From: Salinicoccus cyprini
GTDB taxonomy: Bacteria; Bacillota; Bacilli; Staphylococcales; Salinicoccaceae
Direction of reading: 5' to 3'
DNA length: 64,000 nt
Assembly: GCF_007713705.1 (NCBI RefSeq)
Contig: NZ_VMSJ01000001.1
Location: 1,116,001-1,180,000 of the forward strand
A model generated the notes under the pieces. That model saw only the letters and a program-made list of their open reading frames with translations, ran no database searches and had not been told where the DNA came from. This document shows positions 27,848 through 37,253 of this stretch, in pieces; position 1 is the stretch's first letter, and each line of letters opens with the position of its first letter. The translations under genes were made by a program, and so were the position numbers.

Positions 27848-28834
27848 ATGCCATTACTAAGAGATGTTTTCATCGCACTATCACAGAATGATGCACTGAA
27901 TGAAGCAAGCAAGAAGGTTGGCCTGAAGTTTGGAGCCAGCAAGGTGGTCGCCGGAATCACGGTGGAGGACACCATCGAAAGAATCAAGGATATCAATGCC
28001 CAGGGCATGAGCGTCAGTTTTGATAACCTTGGTGAGTTTGTCACTGAGCGGTCGGATGCCCTGAAGGAAAAGGATCTTATTCTGGAGATGATCCAGGCAA
28101 TTGGAGATAATGGGGTCGATGCTTCGGCATCCATCAAGCTGACACAGATCGGACTCCATATAGATTATGACTTCTGCCTTCTAAATATCAGGGAAATTGT
28201 CGAGGCGGCAAAGGCACAGGATATGTTCGTCAATATAGATATGGAAAACCATGATTCCTACGATGACACCATCCGCATCGTCGATACATTGATCGAGGAG
28301 TTCGACAATGTGGGGACAGTGCTCCAGTCCTATCTGTTCACTGCCAAGGATGATGTCTATAAATATAAAGACAACAGAATCCGTTTCGTCAAAGGGGCAT
28401 ACAAGGAATCCCCACAGGTGGCACTACAGGAGAAGGCCGATATAGACAAGGCACTCGAACTGCTTATCAGACTTCACCTGACCAATGGCAGCGGGTTTAC
28501 ATCCATAGCGACGCATGACCACAACATCATTGAGAACATCATCGAGTTCATCAAGGAGAATGACATTCCGAACGACCAGTTCGAGTTCCAGATGCTTTTC
28601 GGTTTCCGTAAGGATCTGCAGCGGGAACTGGTGGATAGAGGCTACAATGTATGTGTCTACATACCTTTCGGAAGCGACTGGTACGCCTACTTCATGAGAA
28701 GACTTGCAGAACGTCCCCAGAACATCAACCTTGTCGTAAAGTCGATTACGAAAAATCCGATGTTCAAGACAGGCGCGGCCGCTGCAGGAATGATAGTCGC
28801 GGGACTCGCACTAGCGAAAGTGTTCAAAAAGTAG
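27848..28834 (+). CDS. putB: Proline dehydrogenase
   Basis: 328 residues, the FAD-dependent TIM-barrel monofunctional form of Gram-positives. It oxidizes proline to pyrroline-5-carboxylate and donates electrons to the quinone pool. Typical segments are VNIDMENHDSYD (about 123-134), RFVKGAYKES, ATHDHNIIE and the substrate-binding YFMRRLAERPQN (about 281-292). An Ala/Gly-rich hydrophobic C-terminal helix (about 306-325) may aid membrane contact. It stands alone; the P5C dehydrogenase gene is not in the window. CAGGAGG precedes the ATG. Confidence 0.93.
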   Translation: MPLLRDVFIALSQNDALNEASKKVGLKFGASKVVAGITVEDTIERIKDINAQGMSVSFDNLGEFVTERSDALKEKDLILEMIQAIGDNGVDASASIKLTQIGLHIDYDFCLLNIREIVEAAKAQDMFVNIDMENHDSYDDTIRIVDTLIEEFDNVGTVLQSYLFTAKDDVYKYKDNRIRFVKGAYKESPQVALQEKADIDKALELLIRLHLTNGSGFTSIATHDHNIIENIIEFIKENDIPNDQFEFQMLFGFRKDLQRELVDRGYNVCVYIPFGSDWYAYFMRRLAERPQNINLVVKSITKNPMFKTGAAAAGMIVAGLALAKVFKK

Positions 28835-28870
28835 AGAGGAGCGCAACCTGGGTTGCGCTCCTCTCTATTT
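28833..28870. terminator. Bidirectional terminator after proline dehydrogenase
   Basis: 16-bp perfect stem AGAGAGGAGCGCAACC with its complement around TG, then ATTTTCTTT on the plus strand. It lies between convergent genes. Confidence 0.88.
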
Positions 28871-30289
28871 TCTTTCCATATGGAAGCTTTCTATGATTTT
28901 TTTTGCATTACTGGTGAGCAGATGAACAGAATTGGATAGATAGTTTGAACCGAAAGTCAGAGCGCCCAGCACATACATATTATCGACTGTCCCGGTTTTT
29001 GGACTGATGACCCTATCCTTCTGATCGACCATTATGCCTCCAAATTCATCAGGAGTGGCAAGGAAATGGTCCAGAATTCTACTGATGATGCCATCTTTGC
29101 TCTTTTGTACTTCTCCAGATGGTCCTGTAGCATTGACAAGTACATCCATGGTGAATTTCCTGCCGTCCGCCAGCTCAACATCAAATGCTCCCGATGCAGA
29201 AACGTCGCTTACACCTTCTATGATATGAAGCTTTCCCGAGTTCGCCCATTCTATTATCTTTTCTGCTACCGGCCCTGGCATCGGAGAATGGTTCTCTTCG
29301 ATGAAATGGTGATATCTAGCCAGAAACTTACGCTTATCCGACCGCGGGAGAAACTGGTACACATCACTGAATATCGGATTCGCTTTCGATATTACATACT
29401 GCAGCTGGCCGACCGCTCCGGAATGTTCAAGGTCGTATTCGAGGTCCTGTATCGCGTTCCCTGTCCGCCGATAGAATAGTCTCCAATCGATGCCCTGGTA
29501 GGTCAGCTCTTTCATGAACAGTGCTTTGACTTCTGAAAAGCTGATTTCTTCGTTATGAATCTTTTCATGCAGCCGATCATAAGTGAAAAACTGCAACTCC
29601 ACTTCTCTATATGGCCCCCTCACCGACGGCATTTCCCCACTTCTGGAAAATGCATATACTTCCTTTGCATCGGTCTCAAGCAGCAGATAGCGGATGCAGT
29701 CGATTGCAGAGAGACCGGAACCGATGATGCCTACTGACATTTCTCCAGATCTCGGCAATTTCTCTTCGACCGGATATGGGTCATGGATGTAGTTTGGAGT
29801 CCCCTTCAAGTCATAGGGGTCATCATATCCGAGCTGGCCAACTGTCAGGAAAACATGTGTATATGTTCTCTTTTCATCTTCCACATGAAGGGTGAAATGT
29901 TTTGTTGTTGAATCATACTGAAGATCATTGATCATCGAATAGTTCAAGGTGATGCACTCATGCTTTGTACACAGCACATCCAGCCTGTCTCTCAAATATC
30001 TGCCAAACAGAGCCCTGCTCACATACGTATCTGCAGAATAGCCATTTGTCAAAAGCCAGTTTTCGAAACTTGGTGCACTGCCATCAAAGACCATGGCTTC
30101 AGTTGGTATATTAAGGAGCAGGTGCATGCTATCTTCCTGATATGCATGGCCATTACCCATCATCTGCTCCCTATCATATATATCGATATGCAATTCCTCA
30201 TCATAGGCTGTACTGTCTACAAGGTGGTTCAAGATGGAGATGCCTGCAAACCCTCCGCCTATAATTGCTATTCTGTGCTGATGCTCCAT
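28865..30289 (-). CDS. FAD/NAD(P)-binding oxidoreductase
   Basis: 474 residues. An N-terminal Rossmann motif IAIIGGGFAGISILNHL (about 7-23) and a second dinucleotide motif VGIIGSGLSAIDCIRYL (about 183-199) place it in the NAD_binding_9/lysine-N-hydroxylase-like flavoprotein group. GPSGEVQ and YVLGALTFGSN complete the FAD domain. The substrate is unknown and no siderophore genes are nearby, so a hydroxylase role is not claimed. GGAGAG precedes the ATG. Confidence 0.85.
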   Translation of the reverse strand: MEHQHRIAIIGGGFAGISILNHLVDSTAYDEELHIDIYDREQMMGNGHAYQEDSMHLLLNIPTEAMVFDGSAPSFENWLLTNGYSADTYVSRALFGRYLRDRLDVLCTKHECITLNYSMINDLQYDSTTKHFTLHVEDEKRTYTHVFLTVGQLGYDDPYDLKGTPNYIHDPYPVEEKLPRSGEMSVGIIGSGLSAIDCIRYLLLETDAKEVYAFSRSGEMPSVRGPYREVELQFFTYDRLHEKIHNEEISFSEVKALFMKELTYQGIDWRLFYRRTGNAIQDLEYDLEHSGAVGQLQYVISKANPIFSDVYQFLPRSDKRKFLARYHHFIEENHSPMPGPVAEKIIEWANSGKLHIIEGVSDVSASGAFDVELADGRKFTMDVLVNATGPSGEVQKSKDGIISRILDHFLATPDEFGGIMVDQKDRVISPKTGTVDNMYVLGALTFGSNYLSNSVHLLTSNAKKIIESFHMERK

Positions 30290-30384
30290 TTTGATATTCT
30301 CTCCAATTGTAAGTATATGATAACATTATAGTAATATTTAAAGGATTTTGCATGCTACCAGATTATATTGACGGAGGGTGAAGT

Positions 30385-30750
30385 TTGAAAAAATACATAT
30401 GCATATCGCTCGGTGCCATGATTGGTGCCAGTCTCCGCTTTGCCATTTCCGTGGCAGCAGCTTCCATGATGCTCCCCTTTTTCATCGGCACATTGGCCGT
30501 GAATATGTTCGGTGCTTTTGCTGCAGGGACTGTACTATCCAAATTTAAGGGACGGACCGGCTACTTGCAGGATTTCCTGATAACCGGTCTGCTTGGCAGC
30601 TTCACCACATTTTCATTACTGACCTATGATCAGTACGTACTGCTCTCAATCGGTGACTACCTGATATTTACAGTTTATGGCGCTATCAACTTGTTCGGTG
30701 GCCTATCCATGATACTGCTCGGATGGAAGGCAGGTGGAGCGAGGCAATGA
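30385..30750 (+). CDS. crcB: Fluoride channel subunit (CrcB/Fluc), first copy
   Basis: 121 residues with four hydrophobic helices. Family blocks GASLRF, GTLAVNMFGAFAAG (about 36-49) and the fluoride-lining GLLGSFTTFSLLTYD (about 72-86) are intact. It exports fluoride passively. The start is TTG at 30385, set by GGAGGGTGAAG upstream. The stop overlaps the next crcB start by ATGA. In Gram-positives such adjacent pairs form heterodimeric channels. No crcB (fluoride) riboswitch consensus was found in the 95 bases upstream. Confidence 0.92.
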   Translation: MKKYICISLGAMIGASLRFAISVAAASMMLPFFIGTLAVNMFGAFAAGTVLSKFKGRTGYLQDFLITGLLGSFTTFSLLTYDQYVLLSIGDYLIFTVYGAINLFGGLSMILLGWKAGGARQ

Positions 30751-31112
30751 TCAATATTCTGCTCATCTCACTTGGTGCAGCTGCCGGTGCATCCTTGAGA
30801 GGTTTCATTGCCTCTCTTCGGATTTTTGAACGCTTCAGCCTGCCCTATGCCGCATTTACTGTGAACACTGCAGGAGCCCTTTGCATGGGAATTTCCATGC
30901 CTCTGATCATTCAGGGCACTTTCCTATATTTCATGATCATATTCGGCTTTCTCGGCGGTTTCACGACCTACTCCGCTTTCACCGTCGAACAGCTGAAACT
31001 GTTTGAGCAGAAGGAATACAGGAAACTGATCAAGTACACTTTCATGATGTTTTTCTTCTGCCTGGTCTCGCTTTCGCTCGGACTGCTGATTGGTGTATCC
31101 ATCGCTGCATGA
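30747..31112 (+). CDS. crcB: Fluoride channel subunit (CrcB/Fluc), second copy
   Basis: 121 residues with four hydrophobic helices. GAAAGASLRGFI (about 10-21), AAFTVNTAGALCMG (about 34-47) and GFLGGFTTYSAFTVE (about 67-81) correspond to the first copy. Overlap by ATGA with the first subunit predicts coupled synthesis and a heteromeric dual-topology channel. An 8-residue upstream extension inside the first copy has no ribosome site and is left out. A terminator follows 4 bases after the stop. Confidence 0.92.
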   Translation: MINILLISLGAAAGASLRGFIASLRIFERFSLPYAAFTVNTAGALCMGISMPLIIQGTFLYFMIIFGFLGGFTTYSAFTVEQLKLFEQKEYRKLIKYTFMMFFFCLVSLSLGLLIGVSIAA

Positions 31113-31116
31113 ATAA

Positions 31117-31144
31117 AGGCCGCAACAAAGCGTTGCGGCCTCTA
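31117..31144. terminator. Bidirectional terminator after the crcB pair
   Basis: 10-bp stem AGGCCGCAAC/GTTGCGGCCT with loop AAAGC, between the second crcB and the convergent dehydrogenase gene. Confidence 0.8.
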
Positions 31145-31160
31145 CTTGTTCTATATGTTT

Positions 31161-32540
31161 CTATATTTTCATTGAAGTGATTTTTGTTTCCAGATAAGGT
31201 TCGATACCTTCCGGACCGCCTTCACGACCGATGCCGCTTTCCTTCAGTCCACCAAATGGAATGTGTGCTGCACTTGGTTTGCCGTTGTTCCAGCCGAGTA
31301 CACCGAAGTTCAGGCCTTCCTGCAGCCTGATGCCATCACGATAGCTTTCAGTGAAGAAGTAGGCTGCGAGACCATATTCGGTGTCATTCGCCTTCTCTAT
31401 CGCTTCATCCAGATCCGCGAATGTCTGGATGGGTGCGACGGGACCGAATGTCTCTTCATTCATGATGATCATGTCATCCGTTGCTCCTGTAATGACAGTC
31501 GGTTCGATGAAGTATCCTGAATCCTTATTGCCTTCGCCGCCTGCAATGATGTGGCCGCCTTTATCCTTCGCATCATTAATATGCTCAATGACCTTGTCAT
31601 AGCCATCCTCATTGATCATCGGTCCGATTTTGACATCTTCATCCATGCCGTTGCCGACTTTGAGCGACTTAACCTGCTCCGCAAACTTTTCACTGAACGC
31701 TTCTGCAATATCTTCATGTACATAGAACCTGTTGGCACATACGCACGTCTGACCGGAATTTCTGAACTTAGCTGCAATGGCATGTTCCACTGCCACATCA
31801 AGATCTGCATCCTTATGGACGACAAGCGGTGCGTGTCCACCAAGCTCCATCGTAATATTCTTTACTGTAGAAGCCGCACCCTCCATCAGCGTCTTACCGA
31901 CGGCAGTCGAGCCGGTAAATGTCAGTTTCATGACTTTTTCAGATTTTGCAAATACTTCCCCTGCTTCCTTGCCGGAAGCTGTGACATACTGGATGACACC
32001 TTCCTCAAAACCTGCTTCAAGCGCAAGATCAAGGAATCTCATTGCTGACAGCGGCGTTTCACTTGCCGGCTTTACCAGGAATGTACAGCCGGCTGCCACT
32101 GCAGGTGCCGCCTTCCTTGCCATCATGGCCACCGGGAAGTTCCACGGTGTGATGGCAGCAACAACACCGATCGGCTGCTTCGTCACAACGAGCCGCACAT
32201 CATCTTCGTGCTGGGGAATTGTACGTCCGTACACTCTTTTGCCTTCTTCGGCATAGTAGTCGATATAACTGCACGCATACTCCACTTCTCCTGCGGCTTC
32301 CTTGATCGGCTTACCATTCTCCTTCGTAATCAGTTCGGCAATCTCATCCTTGTTCTCCCGGATGAGCGCTGCCCATCTGACCATCAGTGCACTGCGGTCA
32401 TGTGCGTTCTTCTTTTTATACTGCTTGAACATTTCATGTGCCTTGTCGATCTTCTTCTCGATATCCTCTTTGCTATCCTTTCTGATCCGATCAACCTCTT
32501 CACCGGTTGCAGGATTCAGTACCACGATTTCTTCAGACAT
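31161..32540 (-). CDS. gabD: Succinate-semialdehyde dehydrogenase (NAD(P)+)
   Basis: 459 residues, aldehyde dehydrogenase superfamily. Catalytic Glu lies in MELGGHAPLVV (about 232-242) and catalytic Cys in NSGQTCVCANRFYV (about 259-272). ITPWNFPVAMMARKAAPA and TFTGSTAVGKTLM are the cofactor-binding segments. The closest resemblance is to GabD-type enzymes, which oxidize succinate semialdehyde to succinate. Other aldehydes are possible. The second of two ATG codons is chosen because AAAGGAGG is 7 bases before it. Single-gene unit. Confidence 0.85.
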   Translation of the reverse strand: MSEEIVVLNPATGEEVDRIRKDSKEDIEKKIDKAHEMFKQYKKKNAHDRSALMVRWAALIRENKDEIAELITKENGKPIKEAAGEVEYACSYIDYYAEEGKRVYGRTIPQHEDDVRLVVTKQPIGVVAAITPWNFPVAMMARKAAPAVAAGCTFLVKPASETPLSAMRFLDLALEAGFEEGVIQYVTASGKEAGEVFAKSEKVMKLTFTGSTAVGKTLMEGAASTVKNITMELGGHAPLVVHKDADLDVAVEHAIAAKFRNSGQTCVCANRFYVHEDIAEAFSEKFAEQVKSLKVGNGMDEDVKIGPMINEDGYDKVIEHINDAKDKGGHIIAGGEGNKDSGYFIEPTVITGATDDMIIMNEETFGPVAPIQTFADLDEAIEKANDTEYGLAAYFFTESYRDGIRLQEGLNFGVLGWNNGKPSAAHIPFGGLKESGIGREGGPEGIEPYLETKITSMKI

Positions 32541-32564
32541 CATGACGCCTCCTTTGAATGGATA

Positions 32565-32595
32565 AAAAGCCCTATAAAAAAATTATAGGGCTTTT
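32565..32595 (-). terminator. Terminator of the NERD-domain gene
   Basis: 13-bp stem AAAAGCCCTATAA with its complement TTATAGGGCTTTT and a five-A loop. It lies between two leftward genes. Confidence 0.75.
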
Positions 32596-32619
32596 CTTTC
32601 ATTAAAACAAAGAATAGGC

Positions 32620-33528
32620 TTATGGATTCAATTGGAAGATTGCTTCTGCAATCTCGTCGAGATCCTTGACCGTATACTGGAAACGGCCATGGAAAACATA
32701 CTTCATGAAGAAGTTTTCAAGCTCCTCTTCACCGACGAGCACTTTGATGGATGGATCAGTGGAATAGTTCGAGATCGAATAGTTGCCATTATCCTGCGGA
32801 TTGAAATAGATGATCGGAACAACGTCATACTGCAGCTTGAAAATGTTCTTCAGCTTTTCTGCAGAAATCTTGGTTTCTTCGATTGTATCATTATAATAGT
32901 TGACCGAGACGTTCTTTTCATCGTCTTTCTCGAAGATCAGGGTCTGTTCCTTGGACTTGTCCAGGTCGAGCAGATCAAAGAAGGACTCGACGTATGGTAG
33001 CGCCTCGAAATTGCTTTCGCTCACACCGTGAAGAATATGCCCTTTCCAGTACTTGGAATCGATCAGATAGATGCCTGTACGTGTGAGTACCAGGTGGTCG
33101 ATCTTTCTTGTATTCGTATAGTTTCTGGATGGCAGATAGACGTTCGACAGAATGTACATGTCCGTCTCCCTGATCTTTTCATTACGAACGAGGCGGTCCT
33201 TCAGCTGGATCAGGGACAGATCCGTAAGATATTCCCCCTTGTCCACTGTAAACTGGCGAAGGCTTGAAAGCTTGTTGTTGAGCAGTGTTGTTTCATCATG
33301 ATATTTTTCATTCAGCGTGGAAACTTCCTTTTTATGCTCCAGCCGCTGCGTTTCATTATCCGATTCATACTTTTCAACCAGATTTTCCTTTTCTTTTGCA
33401 TAGTCCTTCTGAAGCGCATCGACTTTATTTCTATGCTTCAAATAATAGACCAGGAAAGCAATGGCAATAATGAGCAGCAGTGCAGCCAGTGCAATAAAAA
33501 TCGGGTCTGTAAAGATTTCCGTATTCAT
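32620..33528 (-). CDS. Membrane-anchored coiled-coil NERD-domain protein
   Basis: About 302 residues. It has one N-terminal membrane helix (about 9-31), a charged coiled coil (about 32-95), and then a NERD domain with KIDHLVLTRTGIYLIDSKYWKGH (about 142-164). The conserved nuclease-like E-x-K appears as D-S-K. NERD domains are predicted nucleases or DNA-processing modules, but function is unproven. The start is placed at MNTEIFTDP; a TATAAT box at 33584-33589 on this strand lies upstream and makes longer starts unlikely. The ribosome site is weak. Confidence 0.8.
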   Translation of the reverse strand: MNTEIFTDPIFIALAALLLIIAIAFLVYYLKHRNKVDALQKDYAKEKENLVEKYESDNETQRLEHKKEVSTLNEKYHDETTLLNNKLSSLRQFTVDKGEYLTDLSLIQLKDRLVRNEKIRETDMYILSNVYLPSRNYTNTRKIDHLVLTRTGIYLIDSKYWKGHILHGVSESNFEALPYVESFFDLLDLDKSKEQTLIFEKDDEKNVSVNYYNDTIEETKISAEKLKNIFKLQYDVVPIIYFNPQDNGNYSISNYSTDPSIKVLVGEEELENFFMKYVFHGRFQYTVKDLDEIAEAIFQLNP

Positions 33529-33662
33529 GCCTTGTTTCAAATCCTTCCATATTAGAATAGCTGTTTTGCTTGAAGCTTTGTTCATTATATCAAAATAATA
33601 TACATTTACGGTCAAAAACAAATAATTTGATGGAAATGTCCCCAAGCTTTTTCATTATTTTT

Positions 33663-33676
33663 TGTAAGCGCTATTT
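33663..33676. promoter_or_regulatory. cre-like site in a divergent intergenic region
   Basis: TGTAAGCGCTATTT matches 12 of 14 positions of the cre consensus, with the central GCGC. It sits in the 316-base gap between the NERD gene and the small lipoprotein gene. Apart from this and a short tetranucleotide run near 33780-33800, nothing else clear was seen in the gap. Confidence 0.35.
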
Positions 33677-33844
33677 GGTACCACTTCCATTATTGTGATT
33701 TTTTTTGGTCTTAATTAAAATTTATAGGTTTCAGCATGTTTTATTATTTTTCGCATGGGTAATAAGTTATTAACTTGCTAGATAGATAGAGAGATAGCGA
33801 GTGTCATCAATTAACCTATAGTTAAAAAACTAGGAGGAATAATC

Positions 33845-34039
33845 ATGGAACTCAAAAAGTATCTAATGGCAGGCGGCTTTGCTTCAGTGCTCGTACTCGG
33901 TGCATGTGGCGGAGGCGGTAGTGAAGAATCCACTGAAGAAGCAACTACAGAAGAAGGCACTATGGAAGAAGAGACAATGGAAGAGGAAACTACTGAAGAA
34001 ATGACAATGGAAGAAGAGACATCTGAAGAGTCAGAGTAA
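33845..34039 (+). CDS. Tiny acidic lipoprotein
   Basis: 64 residues. A signal peptide with lipobox LGAC (Cys20) is followed by a 44-residue mature part made almost only of Gly, Ser, Glu, Thr and Met, with repeated TEE/MEEE units. No folded domain is possible. The signal peptide resembles that of the larger lipoprotein encoded at 45846 (KYL-AGG-S-L-LGAC), so the two look paralogous. AGGAGGAATAATC precedes the ATG, and a strong terminator follows. The good expression signals argue for a real gene; the role is unknown. Confidence 0.8.
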   Translation: MELKKYLMAGGFASVLVLGACGGGGSEESTEEATTEEGTMEEETMEEETTEEMTMEEETSEESE

Positions 34040-34053
34040 TTCTTATCCAATAT

Positions 34054-34086
34054 AAAGTCCCGGACAAATGTCCGGGACTTTTTTTA
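34054..34086. terminator. Bidirectional terminator between the lipoprotein gene and metK
   Basis: 13-bp stem AAAGTCCCGGACA with its complement, followed by a T-run on the plus strand. It sits between convergent genes. Confidence 0.88.
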
Positions 34087-35277
34087 GTTTACTTTGAGAC
34101 TTGAGAGCGCCTCTTTCAATCGGGCTGCCTTATCCAGTCTTTCCCAGGGGAAATCATGGTCTTCTCTGCCGAAGTGGCCGTAGCTTGCAGTATTCTTATA
34201 GATTGGACGGCGCAGATCAAGCATCTCTATGATGCCGTCCGGAGATAGATTGAATGTTCTACGGATGACATTGACGATATCCGATTCCTTATAGTCTGAA
34301 GTACCGAAAGTATCCACGGATATGGATACAGGTTCACTGACTCCGATTGCATATGCAAGCTGGATCTCACATGTTGAGGCAATTTTGGCAGCAACAATAT
34401 TTTTAGCGATATATCGTGCTGCATAGGCTGCAGAACGGTCGACTTTGGTCGGGTCCTTACCACTGAAAGCACCACCGCCATGGCGGGCATAACCACCGTA
34501 GGTATCTACGATTATTTTCCTGCCGGTCAATCCTGCATCTCCTTGAGGTCCACCGATGACAAAACGCCCCGTCGGGTTGATGATATAGCGTGTATTTTCA
34601 TCAAGAAGTTCTGCCGGCACCACTTCCTGGATGACGTGGGTGATCAGGTCCTCCTGGATCGTCTTCGTTTCGACTTCTTCATGGTGCTGTGATGAAATGA
34701 CGATGGTATCCACTCTTTTGACTGCATTATTTTCGTCATACTCAACAGTGACCTGCGTCTTCCCGTCCGGTCTCAAGTAGTCGATGGTTCCATCTTTTCT
34801 GACCTGTGTCAGACGTCTTGATAATTTATGGGCCAATGAGATCGGCAGTGGCATCAGTTCCTCCGTTTCATCACAGGCGAAACCGAACATGAGCCCCTGG
34901 TCGCCGGCACCAGTTGAAACGGCTTCCGTCTCCCTTGTTTCGACAGCATTATTCACGCCTTGCGCAATATCCGAAGACTGTTCATCTATACCCGTCAATA
35001 CGGACATCGTCTTGTAATCATAGCCGTATTTGGCACGGGTATATCCGATTTCCTTGACAGTCTCCCTCACTATTTTGGGGATATCGACGTAAGTATTTGT
35101 ACTTATCTCTCCGACGATCATTGCCATACCAGTGTTGACAACTGTCTCACAGGCAACTCTTGCGTGCTGGTCCCCTTTTAGTATTTCATCCAGAATGGCG
35201 TCTGAAATCTGATCTGCAATCTTATCCGGATGTCCTTCCGTTACGGATTCGGAAGTGAAAAGTCTGCGTTCTGCCAT
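34084..35277 (-). CDS. metK: S-adenosylmethionine synthetase
   Basis: 397 residues, full length. It makes SAM from methionine and ATP. Motifs are [20 protein letters not shown] (about 9-28), [10 protein letters not shown] (about 121-130) and the P-loop-like [19 protein letters not shown] (about 267-285). It is preceded by a SAM-I riboswitch and divergent from pckA, the same arrangement as in S. aureus. Confidence 0.97.
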   Translation of the reverse strand: MAERRLFTSESVTEGHPDKIADQISDAILDEILKGDQHARVACETVVNTGMAMIVGEISTNTYVDIPKIVRETVKEIGYTRAKYGYDYKTMSVLTGIDEQSSDIAQGVNNAVETRETEAVSTGAGDQGLMFGFACDETEELMPLPISLAHKLSRRLTQVRKDGTIDYLRPDGKTQVTVEYDENNAVKRVDTIVISSQHHEEVETKTIQEDLITHVIQEVVPAELLDENTRYIINPTGRFVIGGPQGDAGLTGRKIIVDTYGGYARHGGGAFSGKDPTKVDRSAAYAARYIAKNIVAAKIASTCEIQLAYAIGVSEPVSISVDTFGTSDYKESDIVNVIRRTFNLSPDGIIEMLDLRRPIYKNTASYGHFGREDHDFPWERLDKAARLKEALSSLKVN

Positions 35278-35319
35278 TGAATATTTCTCCTTTATGATTA
35301 TTAGCTATCTCCTGCTACC

Positions 35320-35480
35320 AAAAAATAAAGCCTTTTCTCAATAATACGAGAAAAGGCTTCGCTCTTCCCCTTATCGATCAGAATAACTTCTGCATCCTTT
35401 AGCACCTTTCTTTATAGAAAAGAGGTTGCTGGGCTTCGTCGGGTATGTTCCCTCCACCGGCTCTTGATAAGAGATAACTT
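35320..35480 (-). promoter_or_regulatory. SAM-I (S-box) riboswitch of metK
   Basis: On the minus strand the aptamer runs from CTTATC (35466-35471) to GATAAG (35370-35375), which form P1. Core S-box segments in order are CAAGAGCCGGTGGAGGGAAC, GACGAAGCCCAGCAACC and AAGGTGCTAA. Downstream is a 12-bp terminator stem AAGCCTTTTCTC/GAGAAAAGGCTT (35328-35359) followed by a T-run. High SAM should favour termination before metK. Confidence 0.95.
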
Positions 35481-35486
35481 CCCTAT

Positions 35487-35515
35487 AATATACTATATGA
35501 TTGCATTCAAATCAA
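35487..35515 (-). promoter_or_regulatory. Promoter of the metK leader
   Basis: On the minus strand TTGATT (35510-35515) and TATATT (35487-35492) are spaced by 17 bases. It is placed just upstream of the S-box aptamer. Confidence 0.65.
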
Positions 35516-35623
35516 GGCGATATTATTTTGTAAATATTATGTTACGACATTTATCAATGTGTTATACTAATTCGTGAAAGTATCATTTACTTTGTTAAAT
35601 ACATAAAAATGGGGGCAAAAATT

Positions 35624-37204
35624 ATGACAAACCACTCAGAACTCATACAGAATCTGGTATCCAAAGAATCGTCGCATTTCCAACTTTCTGTATCTCAACT
35701 CGTCGAAAAATCCTTGAAAAGAAAAGAAGGCAAACTGACGGAAACAGGTGCTTTGCGTGCCGAGACAGGCAAGTATACCGGTCGCAGCCCCAAAGACCGT
35801 TTCATTGTCAAAGATGCAGTATCCGAGAACAAAGTGGACTGGGGAGAAGTCAATCAGCCGATTTCACAGGAAGTTTTCGATAACCTGTTCGAGAAGGTCA
35901 TCGATCACCTTGGATCAAAGGAAGAAATCTTTGTTTTCAATGGCTATGCGGGTGCGGATGAGAAGACGCGTCTCAATCTCAGTGTAGTGAATGAGTTCAG
36001 CTGGCACAATATGTTTGCACGTACGATGTTCATCCGACCTGAAACGAAGGAAGAGGCGCTTGATATCGAATCACAGTTCACCATCGTATCTGCGCCGACT
36101 TTCAAAGCGGACCCATCGACTGACGGGACGGGATCGGAAGCTTTCATCATCGTTTCACTCGAGAAAGGCATCATACTGATCGGTGGTACCGAATATGCTG
36201 GTGAAATGAAGAAATCCATCTTCTCCATCATGAACTATCTCCTCCCCGAACAGGGTGTCATGAGCATGCACTGCTCCGCCAATGTTGGAGAAAACAAGGA
36301 CGTCGCCCTTTTCTTCGGACTTTCCGGCACAGGCAAGACGACGCTTTCCGCCGATTCCCAAAGGGAACTCATAGGTGATGACGAGCACGGCTGGAATGAA
36401 GACGGGGTCTTCAATATCGAAGGCGGATGCTATGCAAAAACGATCAACCTTTCCCCCGAAAAGGAACCCGAAATCTTCAAAGCCATCAAATTCGGTTCTG
36501 TACTTGAAAATGTCGTCATGGATGAAGCAGGCGTACCGGACTATGATGATGGGTCGCTGACTGAGAATACACGTGCAGCCTACCCGATCGACCATATAGA
36601 CAACGCACGCATACCATCCGTAGCCGGACACCCGACAACAATCATCTTCCTGACTGCAGATGCATTCGGTGTGCTCCCGCCGATTTCCAAGCTGACCAAA
36701 GAACAGGCGATGTACCACTTCCTGAGCGGATTCACATCGAAGCTTGCCGGTACGGAACGCGGAATCACGTCACCACAGCCTGTATTTTCAACATGCTTCG
36801 GCTCCCCTTTCCTACCACTGCATGCAACGACCTATGCAAACATGCTCGGCGATCTGATTGATGAGCATGGCGTGGATGTATATCTGGTCAACACCGGCTG
36901 GAGCGGTGGAGAATATGGTGTCGGCAAACGCATGGACCTTAAATATACACGTTCCATGGTAAGAAGAGCCATCAGTGGAGAACTCGCCCTCAATGCATTT
37001 GAAGAGGATTCCGTGTTCGGACTGAGCATTCCGGCTTTCGTTACCGGTGTCCCAAAGGAAATTCTGAACCCTCGCAATACATGGGTTTCCGAAGAAGCAT
37101 ATGACGAAAAAGCCCATAAATTGAAAGAATCATTCATAGAAAACTTCAAGAAGTTCGGAGCTGAATCCGAAGGCATTGCTGAAACAGGCGGCTTCAAACT
37201 CTAG
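35624..37204 (+). CDS. pckA: Phosphoenolpyruvate carboxykinase (ATP)
   Basis: 526 residues. It converts oxaloacetate and ATP to PEP and CO2, the entry to gluconeogenesis. It has [11 protein letters not shown] (about 53-63), the metal-site segment MHCSANVG, the kinase-1 P-loop [11 protein letters not shown] (about 234-244) and the kinase-2 motif LIGDDEHGW. The start is at MTNHSEL since GGGGG lies 8 bases upstream; an in-frame ATG five codons earlier overlaps that site. A TATACT hexamer near 35562 may be the -10 box. No clear cre was found in the promoter. Confidence 0.97.
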   Translation: MTNHSELIQNLVSKESSHFQLSVSQLVEKSLKRKEGKLTETGALRAETGKYTGRSPKDRFIVKDAVSENKVDWGEVNQPISQEVFDNLFEKVIDHLGSKEEIFVFNGYAGADEKTRLNLSVVNEFSWHNMFARTMFIRPETKEEALDIESQFTIVSAPTFKADPSTDGTGSEAFIIVSLEKGIILIGGTEYAGEMKKSIFSIMNYLLPEQGVMSMHCSANVGENKDVALFFGLSGTGKTTLSADSQRELIGDDEHGWNEDGVFNIEGGCYAKTINLSPEKEPEIFKAIKFGSVLENVVMDEAGVPDYDDGSLTENTRAAYPIDHIDNARIPSVAGHPTTIIFLTADAFGVLPPISKLTKEQAMYHFLSGFTSKLAGTERGITSPQPVFSTCFGSPFLPLHATTYANMLGDLIDEHGVDVYLVNTGWSGGEYGVGKRMDLKYTRSMVRRAISGELALNAFEEDSVFGLSIPAFVTGVPKEILNPRNTWVSEEAYDEKAHKLKESFIENFKKFGAESEGIAETGGFKL

Positions 37205-37216
37205 ATGAATAAAAAT

Positions 37217-37253
37217 AATGCGCCCGATATCCTATTTGATATCCGGCGCATTT
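37217..37253. terminator. Bidirectional terminator between pckA and the nudix gene
   Basis: Stem AATGCGCC-C-GATATC against GATATC-C-GGCGCATT with one mismatch, flanked by A and T runs. It overlaps the nudix stop codon. Confidence 0.82.

Noticed and set aside
30290-30384. Possible fluoride riboswitch upstream of crcB
   Set aside because: Looked for the crcB RNA core segments and found none; only a normal ribosome site and AT-rich sequence.
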